DNA of 58,225 nt from contig JAHWJP010000004.1 of NCBI GenBank assembly GCA_019348355.1, positions 1 to 58,225 of the forward strand. The letters are read 5' to 3'. This DNA comes from Actinomycetota bacterium. Lineage in GTDB: Bacteria; Actinomycetota; Actinomycetes; Mycobacteriales; SCTD01. The notes beneath the pieces are model-generated. The model was given only the letters and a program-made list of their open reading frames with translations. It searched no databases and was not told the DNA's origin. The translations under genes and the position numbers were made by a program. This document shows, in pieces, positions 25,557 to 33,569 of the stretch; position 1 is the stretch's first letter; each line of letters starts with the position of its first letter.

Positions 25557-26662
25557 CGGCGCTGCCCGCCGTGGGCCGCAGGCGGGCCTCGTTGCCGCTC
25601 GCCGTGTGGGCTGGCCTGTGGTGCGCCGGAAGCGTGCTCGCGACCGTAGGGATCTCGGCCGCGGTACTGCAGGCGCTCGGGAGGATGGACGGGACAGCGT
25701 TGGGGGCACTGGCGGCCGGTGCCGTGGTCGGGCTGCTGCTGTGTCTCGGCGCAGTGACCGGCGCCGCCCGGCTCGCCGCGGCCTTGCGCAGCTTGCACGC
25801 CGACGCCGAGCTGCGGCTGCGCGAGCCGTCCGCGCCTCTCGGCCGACCCGCCAACCGGCAGGCGACCGTGCGGGCGACGAGCGAGCTGGTAGAGCTGGCC
25901 CAGATCCTGTCGGCGCTGCACCTGCGGGTGCGCGTGGCCGACGATCTTGGCGAACGGCATCGGGTCACGGCGCAGACCGCGGGCGCCGGCGTCGTCGAGC
26001 TGCTGTCCGGCCTCGTGGCGGCCGAGGAGGGCGCCCGCGGTCAGCTGGCCGCCGACCTGCACGACACGGTCGCCCAGTCGCTCATGATCGCCCGCGGGCT
26101 GCTGCACGCCAACCCGACCAGCCCGGCGGACCTCGCGACACTGAGTGACTACGTCGAGGACGCCGAGGAACAGGTGCGCGCGGTGATGGCCCGCACCCGG
26201 CCACCGGCCCTGCAGGAGGGCGACCTGGCCGCGGCGGTCGTCGGGCTGCGCCTCGACCTGCAGGCGCGTTACGGCCTGCGGGTGCACTTGCAGTGGCCCG
26301 AGTCGGCGCATCCACTGCCGCTGGCCGCCGCGGTCACGCTCTACCGCTTCTTCCAGGAGGCGCTGCTGAACGTCGTCAAGCACGCCGAGGTGGACGACGC
26401 CACCGTCTGCCTCGAGGTCACCGGGGACGTTGTGCTCGCGAGCGTGCGCGACGAGGGGCCTGGCTTCGACCCCTCAGCCGTCTGCCCGGACCGTGGGCGG
26501 CACGTCGGGCTCGGCCTGCTGCGGGAACGGGCTCGACTGGCCGGCGGCGCCCTCGAGGTGCAGAGCCGGCCCGGGGCGGGGGCGGTGCTGCGGCTATGGC
26601 TGCCGCTGTCCCCGGGCGTGCCCGCGGTGCCTGAACAGCGTGACCGGACGCCGCTGTCCTGA
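25553..26662 (+). CDS. NarL-type sensor histidine kinase (HisKA_3)
   Basis: A 369-residue kinase. Two hydrophobic segments (15-40 and 48-72) place the N-terminus in the membrane. The dimerisation and phospho-acceptor region reads QLAADLHDTVAQSLMIARGL with the His at about 170, typical of HisKA_3. The ATPase domain has YRFFQEALLNVVKHA (N-box), VRDEGPGFDP (G1) and GLGLLRERARLAGGALEV (G2). It overlaps the preceding membrane protein gene by 4 bp, and the LuxR-type regulator is divergent, making a three-component unit. Convergent with DUF3000, 10 bp apart. Confidence 0.92.
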   Translation: MTALPAVGRRRASLPLAVWAGLWCAGSVLATVGISAAVLQALGRMDGTALGALAAGAVVGLLLCLGAVTGAARLAAALRSLHADAELRLREPSAPLGRPANRQATVRATSELVELAQILSALHLRVRVADDLGERHRVTAQTAGAGVVELLSGLVAAEEGARGQLAADLHDTVAQSLMIARGLLHANPTSPADLATLSDYVEDAEEQVRAVMARTRPPALQEGDLAAAVVGLRLDLQARYGLRVHLQWPESAHPLPLAAAVTLYRFFQEALLNVVKHAEVDDATVCLEVTGDVVLASVRDEGPGFDPSAVCPDRGRHVGLGLLRERARLAGGALEVQSRPGAGAVLRLWLPLSPGVPAVPEQRDRTPLS

Positions 26663-26672
26663 GCGGGCTGCC

Positions 26673-27260
26673 TCAGCGGCTGCGCAACGCGAGCACGCCG
26701 GGCGGCGGCAGCCCGGCCGTCGCGCACAGCAGATCGGTCCACGCCAGCAGGTGCGCCCGAAGGTCGAGCCCACCGTCGGCTTCCGGCAGGGGCGTCCAGG
26801 ACGCGCGCACCTCCACCTCGCTGGCCTCGTCGGCGTCCTCGATCTGGCCGAAGCGGCAGGAGACGGTACGGGTGACGGTGCCTCCTGCGGCGGTGTGACC
26901 GGCGCCCCGGCCCTGCAGCGACTCGGTGAGCCAGCTCCAGCCCACCCGCGCCAACGCCGGGTCGGCGGCCATCTCGGCCTCGACGTCGGCCGAGACGAAG
27001 GCGACGACTCTGGTGTCGCCGCGCCAGCCGTCCTGGCCGGCCGGGTCGTGCAGCACGACGAACCGGCCGCTCGCGACCGGCTCGTCGTCGCGGCAGATCT
27101 CGGCGGAGACCGCGAAGGCGTGTGGTGCGAGGCGTTTCGGGGCCGGGACCTCCTGCAGATCCAGGCCCGGCCGGTCGGGACGGGCGATCGCGCCACGCAA
27201 CCCGACGAGGGCGGCGCGAAACGGCTCCGGCACCCCCGATGGCTCCAGCGACACGGTCAC
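26673..27260 (-). CDS. DUF3000 family protein
   Basis: A 195-residue protein of an actinobacteria-specific family with no known function. Recognisable stretches are PEPFRAALVGLRGA, EVPAPKRLAPHAFAVSAE, ASGRFVVLHDPAGQDGWRG, RVVAFVSADVEAEMAADP, and the C-terminal RAHLLAWTDLLCATAGLPPPG. No signal peptide or membrane helix is seen. GTG at 27260 lies 6 bases past TACGTT on the coding strand. It is commonly found beside hemE and RNase D, as here, and divergent from an EamA exporter. Confidence 0.9.
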   Translation of the reverse strand: MTVSLEPSGVPEPFRAALVGLRGAIARPDRPGLDLQEVPAPKRLAPHAFAVSAEICRDDEPVASGRFVVLHDPAGQDGWRGDTRVVAFVSADVEAEMAADPALARVGWSWLTESLQGRGAGHTAAGGTVTRTVSCRFGQIEDADEASEVEVRASWTPLPEADGGLDLRAHLLAWTDLLCATAGLPPPGVLALRSR

Positions 27261-27266
27261 GCTCGA

Positions 27267-27272
27267 AACGTA
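27267..27272 (-). promoter_or_regulatory. -10 element TACGTT for DUF3000
   Basis: On the minus strand TACGTT is followed by 6 bases and GTG at 27260. Confidence 0.5.
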
Positions 27273-27338
27273 CGTCGCCGCGCTCGCATTATCGGTCAGC
27301 CGGCACCGTGACGCGCCGGACCCTCGAGGCGACGCACA

Positions 27339-27344
27339 TAGCGT
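27339..27344 (+). promoter_or_regulatory. -10 element TAGCGT for the EamA exporter
   Basis: TAGCGT is followed by 6 bases and GTG at 27351; the same hexamer appears at 14406 and 17785. Confidence 0.55.
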
Positions 27345-27350
27345 GAGCGG

Positions 27351-28214
27351 GTGGCTGCCCTGTCCGCGCTGCTCGCGGCCCTGCTGTGGGGGACGGCCGA
27401 CTACCTGGGTGGCACCGCCGCCCGCCGGCTGCCGGTCATCAGCGTCCTCGGCGCCCAGCAGCTGATCGCCCTGCTCGGGCTCGTCCCCCTCGCAGCGGTG
27501 ATCGGCGCCTTCGACGAGCCGCAGGCGTACGTCCTGCCTGGAATCTTCGCCGGCCTGACCGGCATGGTCGCGCTGGGGGCGTTCTACCGTGCGCTCGCCA
27601 TCGGGACGATGGGGGTGGTGGCGCCGATCGCCGCGCTCGGCGTCGTCGTGCCGATCGCGCTTTCCCTGCTGGACGGCGAGCGTCCGGGGCCGGCGCAGCT
27701 CGTCGGCATGGCCGTCGCGGTGGTCGGGGTGGTGCTGGCGAGCGGGCCGGAGCTGTCCGGCCGGGGTCGCGGCGGGGCGGTGCCGCTCCTGCTCGCCGGT
27801 CTGGCGGCGCTCGGGTTCGGCGCCGTCCTCGTGCTGGTCGCCGAAGCAAGCGGAGGGGAGGACGGAAGCCTGGGTGCCATCGTGATGACCCTGCTGACGA
27901 TGCGCCTGGCCAGTGTCTGCGTGCTGACGGTGCTGCTTGTGGCCTTCGCGCCGACCCGGGGCGTAGAGATCGGGGTGCGGCGGGGGGACCTGCCGGTGCT
28001 GGTAGCGATCGGGGTCTTCGACGTCGGGGCGAACGGCGCGTACGCCCTCGCCTCACAGTCCGAGCTCGTCAGCGTCTCGGCCGTGCTGGCCTCGCTCTAC
28101 CCCGTCGCGACAGTGCTGCTGGCCCGGCGCTTCCAGGCCGAACTGCTGGGAGGTGTGCAGCTCGTGGGGGTGGTGCTCGCCCTGATCGGTGTCGTGTTGT
28201 TGGCCGGGAGCTGA
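27351..28214 (+). CDS. EamA/DMT-superfamily transporter
   Basis: A 287-residue integral membrane protein with ten predicted helices in two EamA repeats. The first starts ALSALLAALLWGTADYLGGT and the second near LLLAGLAALGFGAVLVLV; the end has SELVSVSAVLASLYPVATVL and LVGVVLALIGVVLLAG, the classic last helices of drug/metabolite exporters. It would export a small metabolite. GTG at 27351 follows the -10 element by 6 bases. Substrate unknown. Confidence 0.9.
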   Translation: MAALSALLAALLWGTADYLGGTAARRLPVISVLGAQQLIALLGLVPLAAVIGAFDEPQAYVLPGIFAGLTGMVALGAFYRALAIGTMGVVAPIAALGVVVPIALSLLDGERPGPAQLVGMAVAVVGVVLASGPELSGRGRGGAVPLLLAGLAALGFGAVLVLVAEASGGEDGSLGAIVMTLLTMRLASVCVLTVLLVAFAPTRGVEIGVRRGDLPVLVAIGVFDVGANGAYALASQSELVSVSAVLASLYPVATVLLARRFQAELLGGVQLVGVVLALIGVVLLAGS

Positions 28215-28257
28215 CGGCCTGTCAAGCGTGACGGGGCACCCGTCGATGAGGATCATC

Positions 28258-28926
28258 ATGACGATGAAGCGTTCGCCCCGAGCCGCCCTCTGTGCCGTCC
28301 TGTTGGTCGCCGTCGCCGTCGCCGTCGCCGGTTGCGGTGGGGCGGATGACGACCCGGTGCTGCGCCCTCCCGACCTGCAGACCTCCGCGACCACGTCGCC
28401 GTCGCCGTCGCCCTCCGGGTCGGCCTCAGCCGTGTCCACGGCGGCTGCGTCGGGCCAGCCTGAGCCGACAGCGCCGGCCGAGGCCTTCCCGGCCGACACC
28501 GCTGTCGACACCGAGGAGCCGACCGGCGGACCGCTCAGCGTCGTCGCGGTGCGGGTGGCGAGGCAGGAGGGCTATGACCGGGTCGTGTTCGAGCTCGACG
28601 GCAAGGTGGCCGGCGAGCCGGGCTGGCGGGTCGAGTACACCGACGACCCCGCGCAGCAGGGCTCGGGGGACCGCGTCGACGTGGGCGGCGACGCGACGCT
28701 CGCGATCGACATCACCGGCGTGGGCTTCCCGATGGACACCGGTGTCGAGGAGGAGACCGACGATCCGGCCCTTCCCGCCGGCCTGACGGTGATCGAGGAC
28801 GTCGTGCTCGGCGCCACCTTCGAGGGTCAGTACCAAGCCTTCGTCGGCACGGCGCGTAAGGCGCCGTTCCGGGTCTTCCGCCTGAGCAACCCGGCCCGGG
28901 TCGTGCTCGACGTGCGGCACAGCTGA
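28258..28926 (+). CDS. Lipoprotein with AMIN-like domain
   Basis: A 222-residue exported lipoprotein. The signal sequence ends in a lipobox (VAVAVAGC), followed by a Ser/Pro/Ala-rich linker. Residues 85-220 fit the AMIN-like fold (VARQEGYDRVVFELDG, GWRVEYTDDPAQQGSGD, FRVFRLSNPARVVLDV), which in other proteins binds cell-wall or polymer surfaces. ATG at 28258 is preferred: GAGGA lies 5 bases before it. ATG at 28246 and 28264 share the frame. It is 43 bp after the EamA gene and converges with a broken lipoprotein gene. Confidence 0.82.
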   Translation: MTMKRSPRAALCAVLLVAVAVAVAGCGGADDDPVLRPPDLQTSATTSPSPSPSGSASAVSTAAASGQPEPTAPAEAFPADTAVDTEEPTGGPLSVVAVRVARQEGYDRVVFELDGKVAGEPGWRVEYTDDPAQQGSGDRVDVGGDATLAIDITGVGFPMDTGVEEETDDPALPAGLTVIEDVVLGATFEGQYQAFVGTARKAPFRVFRLSNPARVVLDVRHS

Positions 28927-28972
28927 GACCGACCGCCACCTGCCAGCGGAACGAAACAGTAACCACTGAGGA

Positions 28973-29535
28973 TCAGGGCTGCGGCGCCCAGGAAAAGGAG
29001 TGGTTGACCAGGTAGTCCGCGCCCTCGCCGGGGTCCTGGCGCACCGACACCTCGGGCGTCAGGTCGCCGACAGAGCGCCCGGTCAGCACGCGACTGCTCG
29101 CGGCGCCCCTCGAGCGGGTGAACCACGTCTCGACGTCTGCCGGATCCAGGCCAGGGAACAGCTTCGGCGAGGCAACGCGTCGCGCATGGCGGTCGCGTCG
29201 CCCAGCCGCCGGTTCCACGACGATCAGCTCGACCGGGCCACCTCCCGCTCGCGCGAAGATGTTGACCGCGACGGCGGGCACGCGCAGCACTTGGCCTTCC
29301 GGGAGCGTGACCAGTCACGTCCAGGCTCTCGCCGACGCGCTCGAGGATGAGACTGTCGCGATCGCCGGCGATGCCCACCTCCTGCCGCGTGGGCGGTTCG
29401 CTCACATCGAGGCGCACGACGTCCTGCGCACGGTTCGTGGCGGACGCCGGAGGACCGGATCCGCGGTACGCGTTGCAGCCAGCCGCCAGGGCGGGGGCAC
29501 AATGCTGCGGCCAGCCGGCTCAGGCGGCGGCGCAC
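28973..29535 (-). pseudogene. Frameshifted lipoprotein gene (two single-base shifts)
   Basis: Read with two corrections, the minus strand encodes a continuous protein of about 187 residues: GTG at 29535, [12 protein letters not shown], then after a one-base shift at about 29499 APALAAGC (lipobox), an S/G/P/T linker, RLDVSEPPTRQE, DSLILERVGESLDV, then after a second shift at about 29313-29318 LVTLPEGQVLRVPAVAV to VNHSFSWAPQP. Each half looks real (codon bias, lipobox), but no single frame is open. Each site is explained by one extra base. Genuine decay and sequence error cannot be separated here. The start overlaps the end of the CxxC gene, as in an operon. Function unknown. Confidence 0.6.
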
Positions 29536-29711
29536 TCCACCACGACGACCTCGTCGGCCGTGAAGATGCCCACTACGATTGCGTGGCCGCACTCGACGCA
29601 CGCCAGGTCGAGGCAGTCCAGGCCGTGACCGTCCTCGCACGGGGGCACCTCGAACGCCCGCCCGTCCGCGCAGCCGGCACACCAACGCAGTTCGACCAGC
29701 ACCATCGACAT
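29520..29711 (-). CDS. Small CxxC protein, probable zinc ribbon
   Basis: A 63-residue protein with five or more Cys: [34 protein letters not shown], and VECAAA at the end. Spaced CxxC pairs suggest one zinc site. ATG at 29711 has a strong AAGGAGGT seven bases upstream; ATG at 29705 is also in frame. It is divergent from hemE (about 100 bp between) and overlaps the start of the broken lipoprotein gene by 16 bp. Could be a protein-binding or nucleic-acid-binding adaptor; no function is known. Confidence 0.75.
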   Translation of the reverse strand: MSMVLVELRWCAGCADGRAFEVPPCEDGHGLDCLDLACVECGHAIVVGIFTADEVVVVECAAA

Positions 29712-29811
29712 CCTTGCCACCTCCTTCACCTCGACTGGCCCTGACCGTGCCACGAGGCTCCGACAGAACCCGGAAGGCGCGCCGCGCGAACCGTGGGACG
29801 ATGGGCGGGCG

Positions 29812-30837
29812 ATGACCCCAGCCCCCGCCGAGTCGGCCTTCCTGTCGGCCTGCCGCCGCGAGCCGGTGCCGCACACTCCGGTCTGGTTCATGCGCCAGGC
29901 GGGGCGCGCCCTGCCGGAGTACCGCCGGCTGCGCGAGGGCAACCAGATGCTCGACGCCTGCGCCACACCTGACCTGGTCACCGAGATCACCCTGCAGCCG
30001 GTCCGGCGGTACGGCGTCGACGCGGCCATCTTCTTCTCCGACATCGTCGTGCCGCTCAAGGCGATCGGGGTCGACCTCGACATCGTCCCCGGCGTCGGAC
30101 CGGTCGTCGCCGCGCCGTTCCGGACCACGCGCGACCTCGACCGGCTGCGGGCGCTGACCCCCGACGACGTCCCGTACATCACCGAGGCGGTCTGCAACCT
30201 GGTCGCCGAACTCGGCCCGATTCCGCTGATCGGCTTCGCCGGAGCACCTTTCACCCTCGCCAGCTATCTCGTCGAGGGCGGCCCGAGCAAGAACCATGCG
30301 GCGACCAAGGCCCTGATGTACGGCGAGCCGGAGCTCTGGGCGGCGCTGCTCGACCGGCTCGCGACCATCACACTGTCGTTCCTGCGGGCGCAGATCGACG
30401 CGGGTGCGAGCGCGGTCCAGCTGTTCGACTCCTGGGTGGGCGCGGTGCCGGCCGCCGACTACCGGGCGCTCGTCCAACCGCACTCCGCCCGGGTGCTCGC
30501 AGCGGTGAGTGACGTGCCGCGCATCCACTTCGGCGTCGGGACCGGCGAGCTGCTGCACGACATGGGGCAGGCCGGCGCGGATGTCGTCGGTGTCGACTGG
30601 CGGGTCCCGCTGTCGCAGGCGGTGAGCCGCATCGGCCCCGGCAAGGCCGTACAGGGAAATCTCGACCCGACCCTGGTGTTCGCGCCCGACGACGTCCTCG
30701 CTCGCAAGGTCCGCGAGACGCTCGAGCAGGGCAAGGCTGCCGAGGGGCACATCTTCAACCTGGGCCACGGGGTCCTGCCCGAGACCGACCCGGATGCGCT
30801 GCTACGCGTCGTCGAGCTGGTGCACGCGGGCCTCTAG
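29812..30837 (+). CDS. hemE: Uroporphyrinogen decarboxylase
   Basis: A 341-residue cytosolic enzyme that removes four carboxyl groups from uroporphyrinogen III to give coproporphyrinogen III, the branch leading to heme. Signature motifs are [17 protein letters not shown] near the N-terminus, [56 protein letters not shown] and [14 protein letters not shown]. Length is standard. ATG at 29812 gives the usual N-terminus. The 3' end overlaps the convergent MFS gene by 36 bp. It works with hemY and hemQ about 3 kb downstream. Confidence 0.97.
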   Translation: MTPAPAESAFLSACRREPVPHTPVWFMRQAGRALPEYRRLREGNQMLDACATPDLVTEITLQPVRRYGVDAAIFFSDIVVPLKAIGVDLDIVPGVGPVVAAPFRTTRDLDRLRALTPDDVPYITEAVCNLVAELGPIPLIGFAGAPFTLASYLVEGGPSKNHAATKALMYGEPELWAALLDRLATITLSFLRAQIDAGASAVQLFDSWVGAVPAADYRALVQPHSARVLAAVSDVPRIHFGVGTGELLHDMGQAGADVVGVDWRVPLSQAVSRIGPGKAVQGNLDPTLVFAPDDVLARKVRETLEQGKAAEGHIFNLGHGVLPETDPDALLRVVELVHAGL

Positions 30838-32340
30838 GGTCCGCCCGCAGAACAGCGCCGAGGCGAGCAGCACGGCGGCCGCGCCGACCAGCGCCACCCG
30901 TACCGACGCGACGTAGGACGCCTCGGCCGCGCCGCGCAGCTGCAGCAGCACGTCCAGCGGCACCGCGCCGCCGGACAGCCGCAGCACCTCGCCCGGCGAC
31001 GCCCCCTCCAGCAACGCCTCGACCAGCGTCTCCGCGTTGCCCCCCGACACGCCGAGCCCGATCAGCCGCCGCAGCAGATCGTCGCTGAGCCGGGCGACGA
31101 CGAGCGCGCCGAGGCCGGCGATGGCCACGACCCCGCCGAGCTCGCGGGCCACGTTGACGGTCGCCGCCGCCAGTCCCGAGCGGCTCCGTGCGAGTGCGTC
31201 CAGTGAAGCGGCGACCACCGGTGCGGTGGTCAGGCCGATGCCGACGCCGCAGACGCCCAGCAGGGCGAGCAACTCCGCATCGGCCATCTGCCGGTCCAGC
31301 CGCAGGCCGGTCAGCCCGACGCCGAGCGCCGTCAGCAGCAGCCCGACGACGACCGGCAGCCGCGGGCCGCGCGCCGCGGCGAGCCGGCTCGCGATAGGCG
31401 CCGTCACCACCAGGCCCAGCGTGAGCGGGAGCAGTCGCAGCGCGGCGTCGAGTGCCTCCCGCTGCTGCACCAGCTGCAGGAACAGCGCGACGAACACCAG
31501 CAGGACGAAGACCGCGAGCGAGGCGGCGAACGCACCGACCGTCGCGCCCGCGAAGCTGCGCTCCCGCAGCAGCTCCAGCGGCAGGAGCGGGTCGGTCGTA
31601 CGCCGCTCGACCGCAGCGAACGCCACCAGCGCCACCGTCGCCAGGACCGACGCGACGACGACCGGGGTCCCGAGCCCGTCCCGGCCGGCGAGCACCACGG
31701 CGTACGTCGCTGCCGCCAGCCCGATCGCGACCAGCGCCTGACCGGGCAGGTCGAGCCGGCGGTCCGGCGAGGGTGGGGGACCGGCGGGGGCGAAGGCGAC
31801 GGCGAGGGCCACCAGCGCACACAGCGGCACGTTGACCCAGAAGATGGCCGGCCAGCCGGAGGCCGCGACGAGCAGCCCGCCGACAAGGGGGCCGGCGACC
31901 AGGGCCGAACCGCCGGTGGCCGCCCACAGCCCGACGGCCCGGGCCCGCGGTCCGGGCTCGGGATAGGCCGCGGCCAGCACCGCGAGCCCGCCCGGCAGCA
32001 CCAGCGCGGCGCCGATGCCCTGCACGGCCCGGGCGACGATCAGCGAGTTCGTGCTGTCGGCCAGCGCGCAGGCAGCAGAGGCGGCGGCAAAGACGGCGAG
32101 CCCGGCGAGGAACACCCGGCGCCGCCCGGCCACGTCAGCGAGGGTGCCGCCGGTGAGCAGCAGGGCGGCCAGCGCGACGGTGTAGGCGGTGACCACACCC
32201 TGCAGCTGCGCGACGCCCGCGCCGAGATCGGCCTGGACGTCGCGCAGCGCGACGGCGACGACGGTGTTGTCGAGGGTGGCGGTGAACGCCGCCAGCGAGG
32301 TGGCGACCAGGACCAGCGCGGGTCTGCCTGGCCGGTGCAT
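30802..32340 (-). CDS. MFS drug-efflux transporter (DHA2/EmrB-QacA type, 14 helices)
   Basis: A 512-residue proton-driven exporter with about 14 predicted transmembrane helices. The start [20 protein letters not shown] is characteristic of the DHA2 family, as are [20 protein letters not shown] and [17 protein letters not shown] in the first half. It would pump out toxic compounds or metabolites. ATG at 32340 is 7 bases past TAAGGT on the coding strand. The stop overlaps the 3' end of hemE by 36 bp, so the two transcripts are antisense there. Substrates unknown. Confidence 0.9.
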   Translation of the reverse strand: MHRPGRPALVLVATSLAAFTATLDNTVVAVALRDVQADLGAGVAQLQGVVTAYTVALAALLLTGGTLADVAGRRRVFLAGLAVFAAASAACALADSTNSLIVARAVQGIGAALVLPGGLAVLAAAYPEPGPRARAVGLWAATGGSALVAGPLVGGLLVAASGWPAIFWVNVPLCALVALAVAFAPAGPPPSPDRRLDLPGQALVAIGLAAATYAVVLAGRDGLGTPVVVASVLATVALVAFAAVERRTTDPLLPLELLRERSFAGATVGAFAASLAVFVLLVFVALFLQLVQQREALDAALRLLPLTLGLVVTAPIASRLAAARGPRLPVVVGLLLTALGVGLTGLRLDRQMADAELLALLGVCGVGIGLTTAPVVAASLDALARSRSGLAAATVNVARELGGVVAIAGLGALVVARLSDDLLRRLIGLGVSGGNAETLVEALLEGASPGEVLRLSGGAVPLDVLLQLRGAAEASYVASVRVALVGAAAVLLASALFCGRTLEARVHQLDDA

Positions 32341-32347
32341 GCTTTCG

Positions 32348-32353
32348 ACCTTA
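32348..32353 (-). promoter_or_regulatory. -10 element TAAGGT for the MFS gene
   Basis: On the minus strand TAAGGT is followed by 7 bases and ATG at 32340. Confidence 0.55.
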
Positions 32354-32373
32354 GGGCGTACGGGGGCCGCGGC

Positions 32374-33315
32374 TCAGGTCGACGGGGCAGCGACGGGGGC
32401 GCGGCGGGACCGCGCCCGCCAGATCAGGTAGCCCGCAACGGCCAGGACGGGGGAGAAGGGCAGCAGGGCGCCTGCGGTGAGCCCGAGCCCGCGACCCAGA
32501 GCCACCACTGCCTCCCAGCCGGCGTGGAGCCCGTCGTTGAAGCCGAGCGGGCCGCGGGCGGCGGCGATCGGAGCGTCGGTTGCGGTCAGCCGCAGCGAGA
32601 TGGTGGCCAGGTCGACCTGTCCGGTCAGCGCGGTGAGGCGGGCCTCGAGCGACTCGAGATCGGCGATGCGCCTGGTCAGCTCGGCCTCGATCGCCACCAC
32701 CTCGCGCAGGTCTCCTGCTTCGGCCAGCAGCGCCCGGACCCGCTCGACGCTCGCCCGCTGGGTGGACAGGCGGCTGTCGAGGTCGATGACCTGCTCGGTG
32801 ACGTCGTCGTTGCCCAGCCGGCGGGTGCGCTCCTCGCCGAGACCGCTGAGGGCGGCGATGGTGGTGTCGAAGGCCTCGGGTGGCACGCGCAGGCGCAGCA
32901 CGGCAGACTCGCTCCGGTCGCTGTCGCCGCGCTCTTCGGCCTCCACGTTGCCGCCGGCGGCCCGCAGGATGCGGCCCGCCTCGTCGGCCGCCATCCGCAC
33001 GTTCTCGACGACGACGGCGAGCTCGCCGGTGCGGATGACGGAGGCCGCGGGGCCGACGCGGCCCGCGACGACGTCGGCGGCTGGCTTGCCGGTGTCGGGC
33101 GCGGTCGCCGCCTCGGGTCCCGCTTGGCCGGCTGTGGCTTCGCCAGGCGGGGCTCCGACGCCGGCGTAGGAGTCGCGGTCCTCGGCGGCGCCGCCCGGCA
33201 GCGGGGCCTGCTGCGACATGCCAGCAGCGTCGGACGAGGCGCCGTTGCCGCCGCCGCAGCCGGCCAGCAGGACCGTCGAGACGGCGAGAGCGAGAAGGGC
33301 GGGGGAGCGGCGCAC
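32374..33315 (-). CDS. DUF4349 lipoprotein
   Basis: A 313-residue exported protein. The signal peptide ends in a lipobox (VSTVLLAGC), followed by a low-complexity linker, then the DUF4349 domain (RTGELAVVVENVRMAADEAG, LRLRVPPEAFDTTIAAL, RRLGNDDVTEQVIDLDSRL) that includes a coiled coil (VERVRALLAEAGDLREVVAIE). A transmembrane helix near 280-298 (GALLPFSPVLAVAGYLIW) with a basic tail ends it. GTG at 33315 has GGAGG five bases upstream. The family is common in bacteria and has no firm function. It is followed by the MFS gene. Confidence 0.88.
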   Translation of the reverse strand: MRRSPALLALAVSTVLLAGCGGGNGASSDAAGMSQQAPLPGGAAEDRDSYAGVGAPPGEATAGQAGPEAATAPDTGKPAADVVAGRVGPAASVIRTGELAVVVENVRMAADEAGRILRAAGGNVEAEERGDSDRSESAVLRLRVPPEAFDTTIAALSGLGEERTRRLGNDDVTEQVIDLDSRLSTQRASVERVRALLAEAGDLREVVAIEAELTRRIADLESLEARLTALTGQVDLATISLRLTATDAPIAAARGPLGFNDGLHAGWEAVVALGRGLGLTAGALLPFSPVLAVAGYLIWRARSRRAPVAAPST

Positions 33316-33433
33316 GGGGGCCTCCAGGGTTGGGTGGACTGGCCCTACGATGCGCGCGCCAGGTCACAGGTTCCCCCGACCGACATCTCACTCCGGTCAC
33401 GGTTCGCCGCCGATCTGACCGTCCCCCCACCTG

Positions 33434-33557
33434 GCCGCGGCGGTTGCTCCCCGCCGGGCGGGGCGACTGCGGTTGGGGAGCGAAGTCCGCGGGCAGCCGC
33501 GGCGGCTGCTCCCCGCCCGGCCGGGCAGCTCCGGGTGGGGAGCGAAGTCCGCGCCCT
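33434..33557. repeat. Two tandem copies of a 62-bp hairpin repeat upstream of hemY
   Basis: Copies begin at 33434 and 33496 with GCCGCGGCGG and share GCTCCCCGCC and the identical 17-mer GGGGAGCGAAGTCCGCG (33475-33491 and 33537-33553). Within each copy GCTCCCC pairs with GGGGAGC, so each can fold as a hairpin. The second copy runs up to the hemY -10. Confidence 0.85.
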
Positions 33558-33562
33558 ACGCT
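33557..33562 (+). promoter_or_regulatory. -10 element TACGCT for hemY
   Basis: TACGCT is followed by 7 bases and GTG at 33570. It directly follows the tandem hairpin repeat. Confidence 0.6.
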
Positions 33563-33569
33563 GCCCGGC

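Noticed and set aside
29224..30768. 514-residue minus-strand frame over hemE
   Set aside because: Shadow of hemE for most of its length; only the part beyond 29499 matches the start of the frameshifted lipoprotein and is used there.
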